Positions 1 through 12,168 are shown, counted from the first letter of the stretch. The stretch is 64,000 bases of DNA from Pomphorhynchus laevis (GCA_012934845.2 WNNJ02002689.1:62001-126000); one strand, 5' to 3'. The notes: a model not told the origin generated them from the letters alone. Made by a program: numbers and translations.

Positions 1-407
1 TCAACATATTAAAAAACCCTACTTGCGTGACAGGAACGTATGTACTCGATTTGGTATTTCCAAAGTGTTTGAAAGACGTCTCAGATGTTCAAAATGACGC
101 ACTAACGGCAATAGCGATATCTGTGTCTTCTCTATGCGACTGTCAGTATTCAACAGGGCCTCTCAAAACTTTAATTTTAAAAAACTTCGTTGGGTAGGTG
201 TTGATGCTATTCAACTTGTTGTAAACTTCAAAAAGGGCATATAGGATAGTCTTCATGTTCACTTCGGTTCGAAGAGAGTTTCTTTTCGTTTTCACTTAAT
301 TTTGTATATATAATACGGGAATAAAATTTTGATGTAGCATCGATAAACAAATAGCTTCTTGTTCCAATATTTCGACTTTCTAGCGAAGTCATTGTCAAGG
401 ATGTCAT
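1..407. other. PLE 3' flank, no gene
   Basis: No open coding region is supported. The last part (about 300-407) lies just downstream of the stop of the minus-strand PLE protein and probably belongs to that element's non-coding end, including a hammerhead-like segment listed separately. I recognise nothing in positions 1-300. Confidence 0.4.
362..400 (-). ncRNA. diverged hammerhead-like motif at PLE end
   Basis: Read on the minus strand, this segment has a stem II-like hairpin (GACTT pairing with AAGTC around a short loop) followed at once by GAAAT and the palindrome AATATT. This is the layout of stem II, GAAA core and very short stem III in PLE hammerhead ribozymes. The first core box, normally CTGATGA, reads only ACAATGA here, so the ribozyme is probably decayed. 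PLE terminal repeats are known to carry hammerheads, and the position just after the GIY-YIG ORF fits. The call rests on the fold and context. Confidence 0.35.
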
Positions 408-1530
408 CTAGAAAAAATTTACAATCAGTACAATAAAAACTACAAAATAAAAAATTAAAGTATATTTGTAGAGTTTTAGTTCTCGTCCAAATTCATTGAA
501 TTTTATATTTATTAATGGACGATAAATTCGAATGAGGAGAGCTTTCACCAGTCTTACTTCGTATGTACTATTGCATTTGTAAAGTATTTTAAAATTCTTT
601 ATCATCTCGTCTAATGCAACAACTCCTCCACTATGTTGGACTTCTAGATGTTTCTGGATCGCACTACTCTTATACTTATGCTGTTTGATACGATCCAACA
701 ATTTACAACTTGTGTAACCTATATAAGCGGTGTTACAGCCAGCTTTTTTGCATGAATATTGATACACGACGTTATGAGTGTTTTTGGAGTGGTTCTCTTC
801 CTCAACGAAACCATGGATCCTAAACGATGAGGTCGGAAAAACCCTCTAATATCCAGATTCGAATTTTGATTCATACAACGAATATGTTGATGACATATAT
901 GCGTCAACGATATAACGTCGTTTGTAAGATTTCGAACCGAATCGCTTTCATAATACACTATGACTTTGTTGTGGGATATTGCACTTGTCTGCGTTGTATT
1001 ACCTGTTCGCATAATTTTATCTATAATTGCGTCAACTTTTGATAGTGGGTAATTAGAATTCACTTGAGATTGTTTAATATAAACTATTTCCTTTTCAAGA
1101 GATTGTGTGTTGCTTGAATAGAGAATTGCTCGGTGAATGAGGTTTTTTACAACGGCAGCTTTATACTTAAAGGGCGTAAAGGACGAAAAATCGGTGTATA
1201 CGCCTTTGTCAGTTGGTTTACGGTATACACTCGTCGACATTGGCTGGTCTGGCATCATGGATATGGTTACATCCAAAAAATTTAAATTATCTTTTTCCAG
1301 GTATTCATGCGTGAATTTGAGTTTGGAATTTGAATGGAGCATTTCGATGAATGTATGTACGTCATTGATCATCGTCTTCGAGATCTGTGAGGAAATTGGT
1401 AATCTTAACTGAGGCAAATAACGGCTTAATATAATCCTTCTGAACTCAAATCGATTATCATCAAAAAAAATTATATTGTCTGGATAGATTCCCCGTCGAA
1501 AAGTCAGTGATTATATGTCTGTGAATTTTC
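408..1530 (-). pseudogene. Penelope-like element: RT thumb and C-terminal GIY-YIG endonuclease
   Basis: Two overlapping minus-strand frames make one broken protein. The upstream part (719 to about 1530) has the PLE post-palm/thumb signature: KLKFTHEYLEK, NFLDVTI, then TSVYRKPTDKGVYTDFSS. The downstream part (408 to about 825) has the GIY-YIG endonuclease, visible as VVYQYSCKKAGCNTAYIGYT with a later RIKQHKYKSS and an EVRLVKALLIRIYRPLIN tail, as in Penelope/Poseidon-type elements. A frameshift near 825 separates the two. The catalytic RT palm is absent, so this is a 5'-truncated, inactive copy. In PLEs the RT copies the element RNA at a nick made by the GIY-YIG domain. The neighbouring LINE A1 begins about 215 bp away on the same strand; I see no link between the two. 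Confidence 0.8.
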
Positions 1531-1745
1531 TAGCAGATTCATATATTATACTGTCCACAACGAACTGTAACACTATGTTAACATAATCCTCGACTTTAAG
1601 AGAAATGTTGATGTTGATTTCTATAACATTGTTTAGTTTTTAATGTTGAGGAGGTTATGTAACTTATATATTATTAGCACAAAAAAATTCTACTAACCTT
1701 ATTTTCCTGCATTTAAACATTTAATAATAAGGAATTTCTTATTCC
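1531..1745. other. spacer between PLE and LINE A1
   Basis: AT-rich sequence between two unrelated elements. No ORF, repeat or RNA gene is recognisable. Confidence 0.4.
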
Positions 1746-4520
1746 ACCTTGTTCACAATTTTCGCAGGCAACCCAAGGGACCTGAGAGAAGAGATAACAA
1801 GGAATGGAAATGCGGTCAAATGCAGCAGAAAAATCGAGAATGACAGCTACAGCTAGCTGATGACTGTTATCTTGACAAAACTGATGCACTTCACCTATTG
1901 TCGAATGGACCGAGCGATATTTTACGTACGCATGAAAACCTGGTGGGATAAAATTTCGCCTACTCAGATGGTCGTGGATTTTACTCGCAAGCGCTTTTTT
2001 GTAAATGGAGATGAGGGAGTTTTTTATCGAGATAGGCCGCAGATCTTTAGGACATGAAATCGATTTTTTTTAACATAAAAACACGACGGCTTATTGTAAT
2101 GCCTGTAACATCGGATGTTGAGGCTAAAAGCATTGTGACGGCCAGTTCTCTTCTCTGATCGGTTGTCAAAAGCTGACAGTCCCGAGAAGATAGTAGAGCG
2201 ACGGATTTGGAGGTGCTTGGAAGTGCACCTCAAGAGTTTAGGATATCTGTAACCGATAAGTCCCTACTCCTGAAGCCACCCCAAGACGGGATTGGTTGGG
2301 GATATTGAGTGGCTCCATAGTTATGTAGGGATCGTGACTCTTCCAATACTCTGTCAAGGCCAATGCTCCCAATCCAAATCACAGCCCTATTCTTCCAGCA
2401 GACAAACTTATCTTTCTTGAGTATCTTCTAAAAGGAAGACTGATAAGGATTAAGGTGAGCAAGGCTCGCCTTTCCCCTGCTCAGCTGGAACCTATATCTA
2501 GAGCTCCAGTATTCATTCGAGAGTGCCTGTCTGGCGGAAACAGAGATATTGGGAAGGTGAAGCATTTCAGCCAGTAACTTGAGTTTTGTTGGAGTGAGAT
2601 TGTAAATACAATCTTTATAAGTAGTCGAAAGCAACGCGGTAGCTTACGATGATAGGTGAAAATTTAATTCGATCAAACTCTCATTACCAATTCTGGGAAA
2701 GATTTAGATAGCTGCCTGAAAAAAGCCACCCTGATGGGATTAAAGTGAAACCTCCTTCTAAGCAACGTATCTTTCCCTATCCGACAACGAATTAGGTCAT
2801 GACAGGTAGTCTGTTGTTGACGCGACTGCTCAGTACAGATGAGTGTAAACAACCACATCTTATGAAGCAGTAATATGTCGAAGAGAGAATTAGTTGTTGA
2901 GCTATGAAAGGTAGGGGACACTACCCAAAATACGATCCAGGAGGTTATGGCTCTTGTGAATCTCCCCTGGATGGATGTATATATTGGCTATACTAATGCG
3001 TTTTCCGTTATTACAAAGTGATATAGTTAAACAAGACAGGGCTGAACAAGAGTAGTTTAACAGGAGGGAACATCTTAAGGAGCATTTAACTAGGTTTAAA
3101 AGACCTTGAGAAGAAGAGGAGTAATATGGGTTATGTACGGAGTATAGTGGGTATATATGTGCTTAGGGATAAATTGAGTAATCTCCTGAGGGAGCCGGAT
3201 AGACCGCGTCTCCTGAAGGACTATAACATCTGCATCTCTACAAGATAAAAGGCTAACGGCGGAAGCACCTCTCGAATTCCACTGAAGGATATTCAATGAA
3301 AATAATTCTTGATTACTTTGCATTGTATTGATTTAGCTGGAGTGAGATGTTTCCTCCTAGTTTGAACCAGGAATGAGAAGGTTTCCCTTCACACCCCCAG
3401 ATTGACTAGGGTGATACACTTGCTCACCGGGCATATCATCATCTCCCATAGTAGATTCGGGGTTGGCCAAAATCCAGTTATTCTTGTATCTCTTAGCTAG
3501 TTTTAAAGCTGCGACTGTTTCAAATGTACCAGTCCTCTTGCTTAATGGTTTCCTCTTATTATTAGTCTTTGTTGCGGTAGGTTTAAATTTTGTAATAGAT
3601 TTCTCAATGATTCACTAATCATACCTTCAACTTGAGACATTGCTGCTTTTAATCTGCAGTCAATGTAGTATGTCATATCTTTGTCGTTGGACTTAGTGTC
3701 AGAATTAATATCAATTATCGTCTGTTTGGAAGCTTGAGCAAAAGTTAAGTTGTTGCCTATATTTACCTTGTGCCTCGATTGGTATTCTTTGAATGCCCTG
3801 CATTTGCGGGACCATGCTGGTTGGTCACCACTACAATTGGAGCACTTTGCTTTGAGCAGACATTTTTCGTGATTGACGGTGGAACCGCATATTCCACAAG
3901 TTGGTGGGCTCATACATTTGCTGGCTCAGTGCCCCCATTGATGGCAGGTGCTGCAGTGGGGGTAAGTCAATGACTTGGTATCCAGTAATGTAAAATTCAA
4001 ATTATGTCCCAAAAATGGGTTAAACTTTGAATGCGAAAGCCGCGACGCGTCTTCCAAGGATGCATGCGACAAGGCTATATGAATAGGATTACTTTTTTTA
4101 TCCTTTATAAAGCGTATTTTAGAAATGTTGAACAGTTTTTCAAGTGAGATTATGTCATCACTTAAGAGAAAAGTAGGCATATTGTTTATCTTCAACGATG
4201 CATGAATAGGTTTGAAGTCAATTTACCTTTGTCGAGGTAATTATTTTAAAAATTAGAAACGATTGCCTTTGCCAGGTCTTCTGTATAAAACGAGATCTTG
4301 TTTTCATTCCCGTAGTATTTGGTAAATTAAATATAATTCTATTTTTTAATCGAAGTGAGAAATTCCGTAAGAAAACATTAAATAAGTTCTTTCTTTCAAT
4401 CGGAACCAGTAGTTTAATAATGACTAAGTTTGTAGTTTTAGGAATAGGTGGAAGCTCCCCTTCATTTTTTGTTCAACAAAAGAAACTCCACTTACCTTGT
4501 TCATCTTGTATGTATATTTT
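1746..4520 (-). mobile_element. LINE family A, copy A1 (3'-truncated, decayed)
   Basis: A minus-strand copy of the LINE that is best preserved at 41.8-45.6 kb. From its 5' end it holds ORF1 (about 4500 to 3360) with a LPPIP motif near 4450, a C-x2-C-x4-H knuckle near 3940 (CSTCHQWGH) and a CGICGS...CSNC...PAWSRKC cluster. It then holds ORF2 with the AP-endonuclease start (LNILQWNSRGAS, DADVIVLQETRS near 3200-3320), the linker domain (2430-2920) and the first part of the RT (1750-2230). Several stops and frameshifts break every frame. Homology stops abruptly at about 1746, equivalent to A4 position about 44733, so the catalytic YADD box and the 3' UTR are missing. Loss of the 3' end rather than the 5' end is unusual for a LINE. 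Confidence 0.8.
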
Positions 4521-5270
4521 CACCTCCAAAAATAAAATACTTAATACTGTAGGCTTAGGGTATAAATTAACAATTAAATTTATTGGGTACTGACAATAAT
4601 ATTAATTTATTATCATTATTAATAGATTGTTTCTTTAATAGAACGTTATATAAAAGCATTTTCATAGTAACTCCGTATATTACTGGTTTCCGTCATTTAG
4701 TTTGTTGACAGTTTCCTTAAATTGTCAACACTCTTTGTAAGCTTCGCTTTTAGAAATTCAACTAATAATTCATTATTTAAATGTGCAAAGTAGACAAATC
4801 AGTTTCCTTAATTAATAAAATCATTTAAATTAAATAATTCGATAATTTATTAATTTTGGATTAATAAATAAATTAATTCGAAAATTAATTGATTCTCGAA
4901 TGCTCATCATCAGAAAATACAAAATCTTCAAATTTTCCTTGCTTCATTTATATTTTTTTCATATGTACAATCTTGTGAAAAAAAATTGATGATTCTGTTT
5001 GTTCTAAAAATGAGTACAGTGGTATTTGAAAATTCAATAAATTCGGTCCTTTTTATGCAATATTTCATTTAAATAGAGTCATCTTCTAATTAAGGGCTGA
5101 TATAATAGTTTAAAATTTAATTATGCTATAATTTAATGTGCAAATATAGATTGTAAGAAAAAGCGACTTGAAATGATTTACTTTGAAACATTCACAACTC
5201 AAGTTATCTGTAGTTTCCAGAAGGAATCTAGATAATTAGCATCTGGCGAGTTACTACCATCCCTTGGAAA
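4521..5270. other. AT-rich spacer
   Basis: Very AT-rich, with runs such as TTAATTAAT. No coding region, known repeat or RNA gene is seen. Confidence 0.4.
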
Positions 5271-5271
5271 T

Positions 5272-5277
5272 TTTATT
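5272..5277 (-). terminator. AATAAA poly(A) signal of CHCHD2-like copy
   Basis: AATAAA on the minus strand about 48 bp beyond the pseudogene stop codon. It fits the 3' UTR of the parent mRNA. No poly(A) tract follows. Confidence 0.35.
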
Positions 5278-5324
5278 GAAGACCTAGAACCAATAATCGA
5301 TAAAAATGAATACTACTTAGTAAA

Positions 5325-5732
5325 TTACAAACCGTGCCTGGCTTTACATTCCTTCAACACCTCGCTAAATCCTTGGCACATTGAAACGTCGTTGTTTTCT
5401 TCAATACATCGTAGAAAATTGTTAATGCTGTCGTAACACGGATTCGCAGATAATTCTGTTTGGGGAGTCAATTGTTCAACTGAGGTGCCTTCTGAACGAT
5501 CACCTAAGAGACTATCTGCAGCCACATGACCGACTGTAGAGCCAACAGCTACTTCTGCTTCAGTAGCTGCCATCTGACCGAATAATCCAGAAGCCTGTGG
5601 TGTCTGAACGAAACTTCCAGTAGAGTTAGTTTTTGCTTGTTGCTTGGCTTGTCCATACTAAGTGCGTTTTTGTACGAATATAGGGCTGGGACTTGCGGAA
5701 CGTCTACTACCTCCAGCAAATCGCCTTGGCAT
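5325..5732 (-). pseudogene. CHCHD2: CHCHD2/CHCHD10-like, intronless with a premature stop
   Basis: The parent family makes small twin-CX9C proteins of the mitochondrial intermembrane space, imported and oxidised through MIA40 and linked to respiratory-complex function. Starting at ATG 5732 the frame reads MPRRFAGGSRRSASPSP, the usual family N-terminus. An in-frame TAG follows at 5660-5658, where one C-to-T change from CAG would explain it. The frame then continues through GLFGQMAATEAEVAVGS to the C-terminal CHCH domain. Both CX9C pairs are intact (CYDSINNFLRC and CQGFSEVLKEC), and the protein ends KARHGL before TAA. Total length of about 135 codons is close to the family norm. The lack of introns plus one nonsense codon suggests a processed pseudogene. 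The alternative is a translated short form from the internal ATG at 5573. Identification is firm; functional status is inferred. Confidence 0.85.
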
Positions 5733-6335
5733 TATTCGTTTTTTTTGAATCTGTAAAGGTTTAATCAACTCGATTGTTATTACAATTTTGTTTTTAAAAT
5801 TAATTCGTCTACAACTAAATATGAATACCAACTACGAATATCAGAATTCAGCCTAAATGCAGAGATTTATTCAAAGTAGATTTTTGGCATAAGCAAATAT
5901 GATCCCACAAATTATTATACGATTTTAAATCTCTATTAATAAATATTGATTTTAAATATTTTAGCATATTTTATTTGATTTTTAAAATTGCTCAAAGATA
6001 TAAATGCCAAGAAACACATAACAAAACCTTAACAGTGAACACGCATGAGAACATTATGTTTACTTTGGGAAAATGACTAAAAAGAAAGATATTGGTAAGT
6101 AATGATCGAGAGTTATGAATTATGAAAAATGAACTGATCTCTCCTGTTAAGCATCTAATCTCTTTAATTCAAGAAAAACCAAACTAGTTGCGTTTGCTTT
6201 CTTGAAGCTATTATGAATTCTCCAAGAAAGATTAGATTGAAATGCTAAATATTAGATTTTTAATTCGCTTACTCTAGTCAGATCGAAATTACAAAGTTCG
6301 TGTATTAGACGACATTAACGAAAAATAAAATTATT
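5733..6335. other. spacer
   Basis: AT-rich. The first bases would be the 5' UTR side of the CHCHD2-like copy. Nothing else is recognisable. Confidence 0.4.
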
Positions 6336-8077
6336 TTAGACTTGGCCTCAAGTAACTCAACTTCCTGCATGGATTGACTGAGACCTCAAGCAGTCACTTA
6401 ATATTCAAAATCGCTTGTGGAAATTATCCCGCTCAAATCCTGAACCCATTGAAAGCTATAGATATGTCAGAAATCTCTGTTCTAGATTAAAGCTTCAAAA
6501 CACGATAAATTTGAATCTGCAATCATTAGAGGTTTGAACAGCAATCCCAAATTATCCTGGACATATGTTCGCCGGAACAGAACGCAAAGTACTGAAATCA
6601 AAATTGTACACACATGTGAAGGTCCGGTCACTAGTAAAAATGGCATTGCTGATACTCTTGCTTCATCATTTTTATTACCATCGAATTCTTCACACTCACC
6701 ATTCACTTGGTATGGCCGTCCAATACAACATAATCCCTATTTTCTTCCAATATTTGTCGATAAAGTCAAAGTTACTCTTGCTCATGTCAATCCGTACAGT
6801 GCTTCCGGTCTTGATGATATATCTCCATTTCTACTCAAATCCTTATCACACTACTTGGCCTCTATTCTTGTCGATATCTTTCAGAATAGTCTTACCGCTG
6901 GATGCGTGCCGGACTTGTGGAAATCTGCGATTATTTTCCTGTTTCAAAAAACCCATTGCGACTCCTTGCAGTGATTATAGACCAATAAGCCTGACGAGTT
7001 CGATGTGCAAAGTCCTGGAAAGATAAGTTGCTCGTAGAATCTGAAGTCACTTCAACACTCATGGAGTCATAGCGTCTTCTCAGCACGAATTCCGTCATGA
7101 TAGATAATGTCTGTCTTATTTACTAACTGCTCGCGAAATGTGGACTGGGGCACTTAGTTTTGGCAATTCAATTGATGTAATTTTTATTGACTTTTCTAAA
7201 GCCCTCGATCGAGTTCCGCATGAAAGTTTGATTAGCTTGTTGTCTCATTATTGAGTTTCTTCGTTACTGGCGATTTTCTCTGAAATAGATATTTTAGAGT
7301 TAGAGTTGGAAGCCATTTATCCTCCTCTAAACGTATAAATTGTTGAGTTCCGCAGGGTACTGTACGCGGTCCTTTTTTCTTTATTGTTTACCTTAATGAC
7401 CTGTTGTTAAGAATCCAGAACCCGTGCTTGGCTTTTGCGGATGACATCAAACTTTGGTATGTTAATATCAGTGATACGTATAGTCGGTCACTACATGACT
7501 ACCTTGATCAAATACACAAATTGAGTGTAGCTACGGGTATGATACTTAACTTTTAATATTGTATACAGGCATCATTTTTATCTACTAAGGCAGAAATCGC
7601 GAAACTTGAGTTCGTGCTTCGAAGAAACTCCACATTGTGTTTTCAATATGCGTACTCATATGTAGACCGCTTACCTTTCTTACAGCTGATTTCAGTGCTT
7701 CAAAGGTTGATTTTCCTAGACTTCATTGCCACGTGGCAGATGGTTCATTTCACGGAGGGATTTACTTCTCACAATGTGAAGATTAGCTCGTCAGCTCGGA
7801 GAGGTCATCCTCTATCACTATATAAATTACCACATCGAAAAATCCCAAGCATGGTGCGACTTTCACATCGGTCCTTAAATTTATGGAATGTGCTGCTTAA
7901 AGAAATTGCATGTGCTTCCAGCTATTGCAGCTTCAAGCAAAAGATTCGACATTGGATATTAAATACTGGCGTGACGCTTCAAGCTATTTTAGTCATTGAT
8001 TTTTTTCCTTTTTATGTGAACAGTTAAAATAGCCATTTGCGGCTAAAAATTACGTGAAAATAAATAAATAAATAATA
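6336..8077 (+). mobile_element. CR1-like LINE relic (RT and C-terminus)
   Basis: Plus-strand LINE remains broken by many stops and frameshifts. Signatures appear in the right order: a pre-RT segment QNRLWKLSRSNPEP near 6400; NPYSASGLDDISPFLLK near 6795; DYRPISL near 6978; FIDFSKALDRVPHESLI near 7190; [11 protein letters not shown] near 7350; FADDIKLW near 7437; and the C-terminal RRGHPLSLYKLPHRKIPSMVRLSHRSLNLWN near 7800-7890. The endonuclease and ORF1 are missing, as in normal 5' truncation. It ends in a short repeat of AATA type (8058-8077), typical of CR1/L2-group tails. The residue pattern around the GHPL...F.R..N.WN tail supports the CR1/L2/Jockey side of LINE diversity; the exact clade is not resolved. 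Confidence 0.75.
8058..8077 (+). repeat. AATA microsatellite tail of LINE relic
   Basis: Four or five AAAT/AATA units directly at the 3' limit of the CR1-like relic, interpreted as its tail. Confidence 0.6.
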
Positions 8078-8197
8078 GTGAGACGTATTACAGTTACCAT
8101 TACGCCATAGTTGCAGATTTTTTCACTTCGATTTTCACAACTTTGTTCGAATTACCTTGAGAGCTTGCAATGGTAATGATAGCCAGATAAACGCATT

Positions 8198-8292
8198 ATT
8201 AATACATAAGGAACTAGGATTCCTTATGTATTAATCAACTTGAATTTCCATTCAAGTTGGAATTTCCATTCCAACTTGAATGGAAATTCAAG
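8198..8292. repeat. tandem perfect hairpins
   Basis: A 16-bp perfect hairpin (8198-8213 with 8220-8235, 6-nt loop) is followed immediately by overlapping palindromes: 8236-8244 with 8251-8259, 8251-8262 with 8269-8280, and 8275-8281 with 8286-8292. The loop of each is TTTCCA or a similar short string. Confidence 0.85.
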
Positions 8293-9799
8293 CATGGAAA
8301 ATGCATGAATCGTTAGAAAATTTCAGTAATATTAAATATTTTTCTTTCTTGATTAGATGCAGATAATTATTTTTTGAGTGATATGCATTCTTTATAACAT
8401 TAATTCTACTCACCGGGTTGTTTGTTTGCTTCTGAGTTATCCTTTCGTCTAGGATCCATTCTGTGTATGTATCCATATCCATATCCATCTTTATGCTTTT
8501 GCTTTTCTTATTATTGTTGTCGGTGCAATCCAATACTGCTGATAAACTGCGTTTTGATGTAATTCTGAAATTTTTTGAAACAAAATTGTCTTCCTTTTGT
8601 TTCTAATTACAATGTTTTTTCTGTACATGCTTATATAAAAAGTTAAAAACGATCACCGCCATTTGCTTTGGACATGTGTTGTTTGAATTATGATAGCGCT
8701 ACTTAGGCCCTTTTTGAGTGTGTAATTGTATGTTTTAATCTAGTCTCTAACGGTTGGCCTGTTGTAGTCACAATATTGACCATAATACTGTTGTTTTAGC
8801 AAAAGACACCATTTGTTTAAATAGAAAATTTCTTGAGGCTTATTACGCTCATAAAAAACAACAATATAAAAATGCCGAATAATAAACCTAACGTGACGTT
8901 AAATATTTTATAAAGATGTTGTAAACGATTATGTTGTTTTAATAATATTTTCTTTTTTTTATATCTCATACTTTATTTAATTTTTCTGGTAATTTTAAAT
9001 ATTTTTTATTTTTTATTTTTAGTTTTTAATTTAGCATCTATATCTATTCATGAATCTAAGATTTACATAATATATATGCATATCTATTTCCGAATATAAG
9101 ATTAATTATAAGATTAATTAATTTTTCTAACGCTTCTTTAATATCTGCTAAATCTAGATTTGTATAAATCTAGATTTATACAAATCTAGATTTATAGATG
9201 ACATTCATTTAAAGATGACATTCATTTAAAGATGACATTCATTTAAATGTCATCTTTACGATATAAATTAAAAATAGTTTTAATTGATCTTAATTTAATG
9301 CTCATATCTAGATATATACCTCCCAGTTGAACATCATTTATTTGTCTAAATATAGATGTCCCTACTTAATTAATTTTTCTAATCCTTCTTTAATATCTGC
9401 TAAATCTAGATTTGTATGAAGCGTTCTAAAATCGTATTTATATTCTGGCAATTTATTACTTTTGTGTGCTCTAAATTTTTTGTTGTTGAATTAATACAGG
9501 AATAGTGGTTTATACCAGCATTAATTTCGATTACCCTACAATATTTTTTGAAGTGTGCTTTAATTATTTAAGATATAAAAATACATTTTTATAGTTATTA
9601 TTATAGTTGCATAAATTGTATTTTCATCGAAATTTTCTTACATATTTTCATAAAATACGTACAAAATATGCATGAAATATTTCCATTAAAATATGTATAA
9701 AAGTGTTAAAGAGTGCGGTTTATTTTCTTTATTATCCAAGATGGCCCAATTCTTGCATAGCATATCTTTAAATCAAATAAAAACGTTGAATCGATGAAA

Positions 9800-9835
9800 A
9801 TACCTCAACCATATTGCTAAATATGGTTGAGGTAT
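9800..9835. repeat. perfect 15-bp hairpin
   Basis: Arms 9800-9814 and 9821-9835 are exact reverse complements around the 6-nt loop TGCTAA. No T-run follows, so it is not a bacterial-style terminator. Confidence 0.85.
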
Positions 9836-10997
9836 CTTTATTAATAAGTTAATAAAGATATCATTCTTTATTAACTTAGAATGATATCTAATGATATCTT
9901 AATAAGTTAATAAAATTAACTTATCTCATCAGTATATCATTATAAAGCTCTTCATAACGAAGACAAAGTTATTACTAGCTTTATTAATCATTCACTATTT
10001 TTATCAAGCATTAATTAGATATACATTGCCATGGATGTCAAGCGGAAATACAAAATTACAAAGCCGAATAATTTTTAATGATTAAACTTGGATGATCGAA
10101 ATCTAATAACTAAATATTTGATTAAGTCAATCAATAAACAAGTTCATATAGATAAACTTTTATTAAATTTAATACAAGTTTAGCATTTAACTTGTATTAA
10201 ACGTTTTTATGTACTTTATAATTATATTAGGTAACTTTGGATATACAGAATCGATATAAAGTATCTTGAAAATTATATTAATATAATATTTATTAATCCT
10301 TATTTCTATTTTCTAAACCGCATAATTTATTTTATAATCATTATCCATGGCTTAAGATTATGACAATATCATAATCCATATCCATGCTAAGGATTATGAC
10401 ATTTATTAATCAATTCAAAAAATTGACTTTGTAATTTCAATTTTAAATTTTAACTTGATATAAAAATAAATTGTATAAAATCTTAGCTGATTGTATATCA
10501 GTTCCTTCTGATGACTTCTAATCCTTATTATGATACATCGCCGGTTAATAAATAATATTATATTATAATGTATTTATATGTTAATATTATATTAATATTA
10601 ATATACATTTTTATATTTATATATAAATATAAATACTAATGGTGAAGACATTATCAGGTTGTTAAATTATTATTGATAAACATGTTATTAACTGTAGGTG
10701 TTATAACTGCATAGAACTTTTTTAACAGTCAAAATCAACGCCTAGAAATTCCAAGTGCTTTGCGGAGAAGTGAAGTGTAAAAATGACCAAGTTTTGTATA
10801 ACCTCAACTAAAATAACCATAACAAGGTGAGCTGATGTATCAGACATGCAAATTTTAAGTGTATGCATTGACAATAAATCGCTTGTCTTGATGACAGGTA
10901 AAAACAAAAATCAGATCGTGTTCGTTCTTAATTCGTGAAATTGCTGGAATGCACCAGTAAATGCTAAAATACAATCTATTGTAGAGGTTATATAATA

Positions 10998-11465
10998 ATG
11001 AGCAATTTTGTCATTAAAAAATTGAAAATTATTTTACATCACTACTTTAGCTATTGGATGGCAAAATATTGGCAGTTAATTTCCAGTCTTACAGCTATTT
11101 TGTTGTATGTGTTCGCTAATCGACCGACTATACTCATTACTGATGTGATTTCGTATTCAAACGTGCCACCAATTTACATTGCAACGTGTGCAATTTTAAT
11201 TCTTTTTAAAGGTATTTTTTACGGCATCGATAATGACAGAATGGCTAATGTTTTCGATACTCTTTTGTTTGTTAGCAGTATTGTTCTGGTTTTAGATTAC
11301 GTCGTGATTATTTCGAATCTGATATTAATGAGTATCGAATCCAATATCGTTAACAATATATCTGATCTACAACATGAAATTTTGAATATTTGCGCGATCT
11401 TAGTTATAGTCTGCTCGAATTTTTCCAGGAATATTTTTTTATACTATCACACAGACGAAACGTAA
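10998..11465 (+). CDS. 155-codon multi-pass membrane protein, family unknown
   Basis: I do not recognise the family. The ORF starts at ATG 10998 and runs 155 codons in an AT-rich region where stops are frequent, which makes chance less likely. Four hydrophobic stretches suggest membrane segments: about residues 26-41 (WQLISSLTAILLYVFA), 55-75 (PPIYIATCAILILFKGIF), 86-114 (VFDTLLFVSSIVLVLDYVVII) and 130-149 (ILNICAILVIVCSN). The short N-terminus is basic (KKLKII) and the C-terminus is polar. No partner gene or poly(A) signal lies close by. It could be a lineage-specific gene, one exon of a larger gene, or a chance ORF, since T-rich codons encode hydrophobic residues. Confidence 0.4.
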   Translation: MSNFVIKKLKIILHHYFSYWMAKYWQLISSLTAILLYVFANRPTILITDVISYSNVPPIYIATCAILILFKGIFYGIDNDRMANVFDTLLFVSSIVLVLDYVVIISNLILMSIESNIVNNISDLQHEILNICAILVIVCSNFSRNIFLYYHTDET

Positions 11466-12160
11466 CCTAAACGAAATAGACAGGCAAAATATGCATTCCA
11501 CTACACAATTTCTAAATTGCAATGGGGTTCAATGCCTCTCGTAAATTTTGATTGAATACGATTATACATAATGGGATTATCGGGTAAAATCACCAAGGTA
11601 ATAGATTATTAGCCAAATAATGAGTTCTATATTATTGTGGTACCATCGACTATTTGATTCGGTTATTTGATCAAGAATATATTATGTTTATCTCCAAATG
11701 TCTACCTAATTGCGTTATCGGCAATCATTACTGGACAATTATTACTGATATACAAATCATGAATATCCCATTGGAACAAGTATACCTCAATTTAAATTTC
11801 CGCAAATTTATTGAACATCGTGATTGGGTGTAAACATATAAAAGTGGCATTATAACAACTGATCTATCTTAGCGATAACAAATATGGTTAGATATCTATG
11901 CCCGTAAGCACTGTCTTCAATCGGTTAAGATGATCGCCAGGGTTCTTTATAAAGCACGCGACAATGTTTCTGGAAACTGTTCGTACAATGCTAATTTCAG
12001 ATAAAAATCCGCAATGAATATCAATAAGACGATGCGGCTGATTTACTCGTAATCATAAAATAGTTGATATGATTTGTTTCGTATTGATTTTTTAAGTTCA
12101 TATTTCAGTTTCTTGTCTTTTTACACATTATTTAATCTTTAATTACATTGTATTCTTATT
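11466..12160. other. spacer
   Basis: No gene or repeat recognised downstream of the 155-codon ORF. Confidence 0.4.
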
Positions 12161-12168
12161 TATTATTC

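Larger units (their letters stand above)
8078..10997. other. AT-rich intergenic region with clustered short perfect hairpins
   Basis: No coding region is supported in these 2.9 kb. The notable content is a series of short perfect inverted repeats with tiny loops: arms 8198-8213 and 8220-8235; a nested chain at 8236-8292; TAGATTT palindromes at 9160-9195; a triplicated GATGACATTCATTTAAA unit followed by its own reverse complement at 9198-9255; arms 9800-9814 and 9821-9835; and another set at 9835-9925. They are unrelated in sequence to each other. Confidence 0.6.

Noticed and set aside
719-1412. Plus-strand ORFs at 827-1042 and 1137-1412
   Set aside because: They lie antisense to the recognisable PLE protein and have no family features.
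9800-9835. Hairpins as intrinsic terminators
   Set aside because: Eukaryotic setting, no T-run after the stems, and no gene ends nearby.
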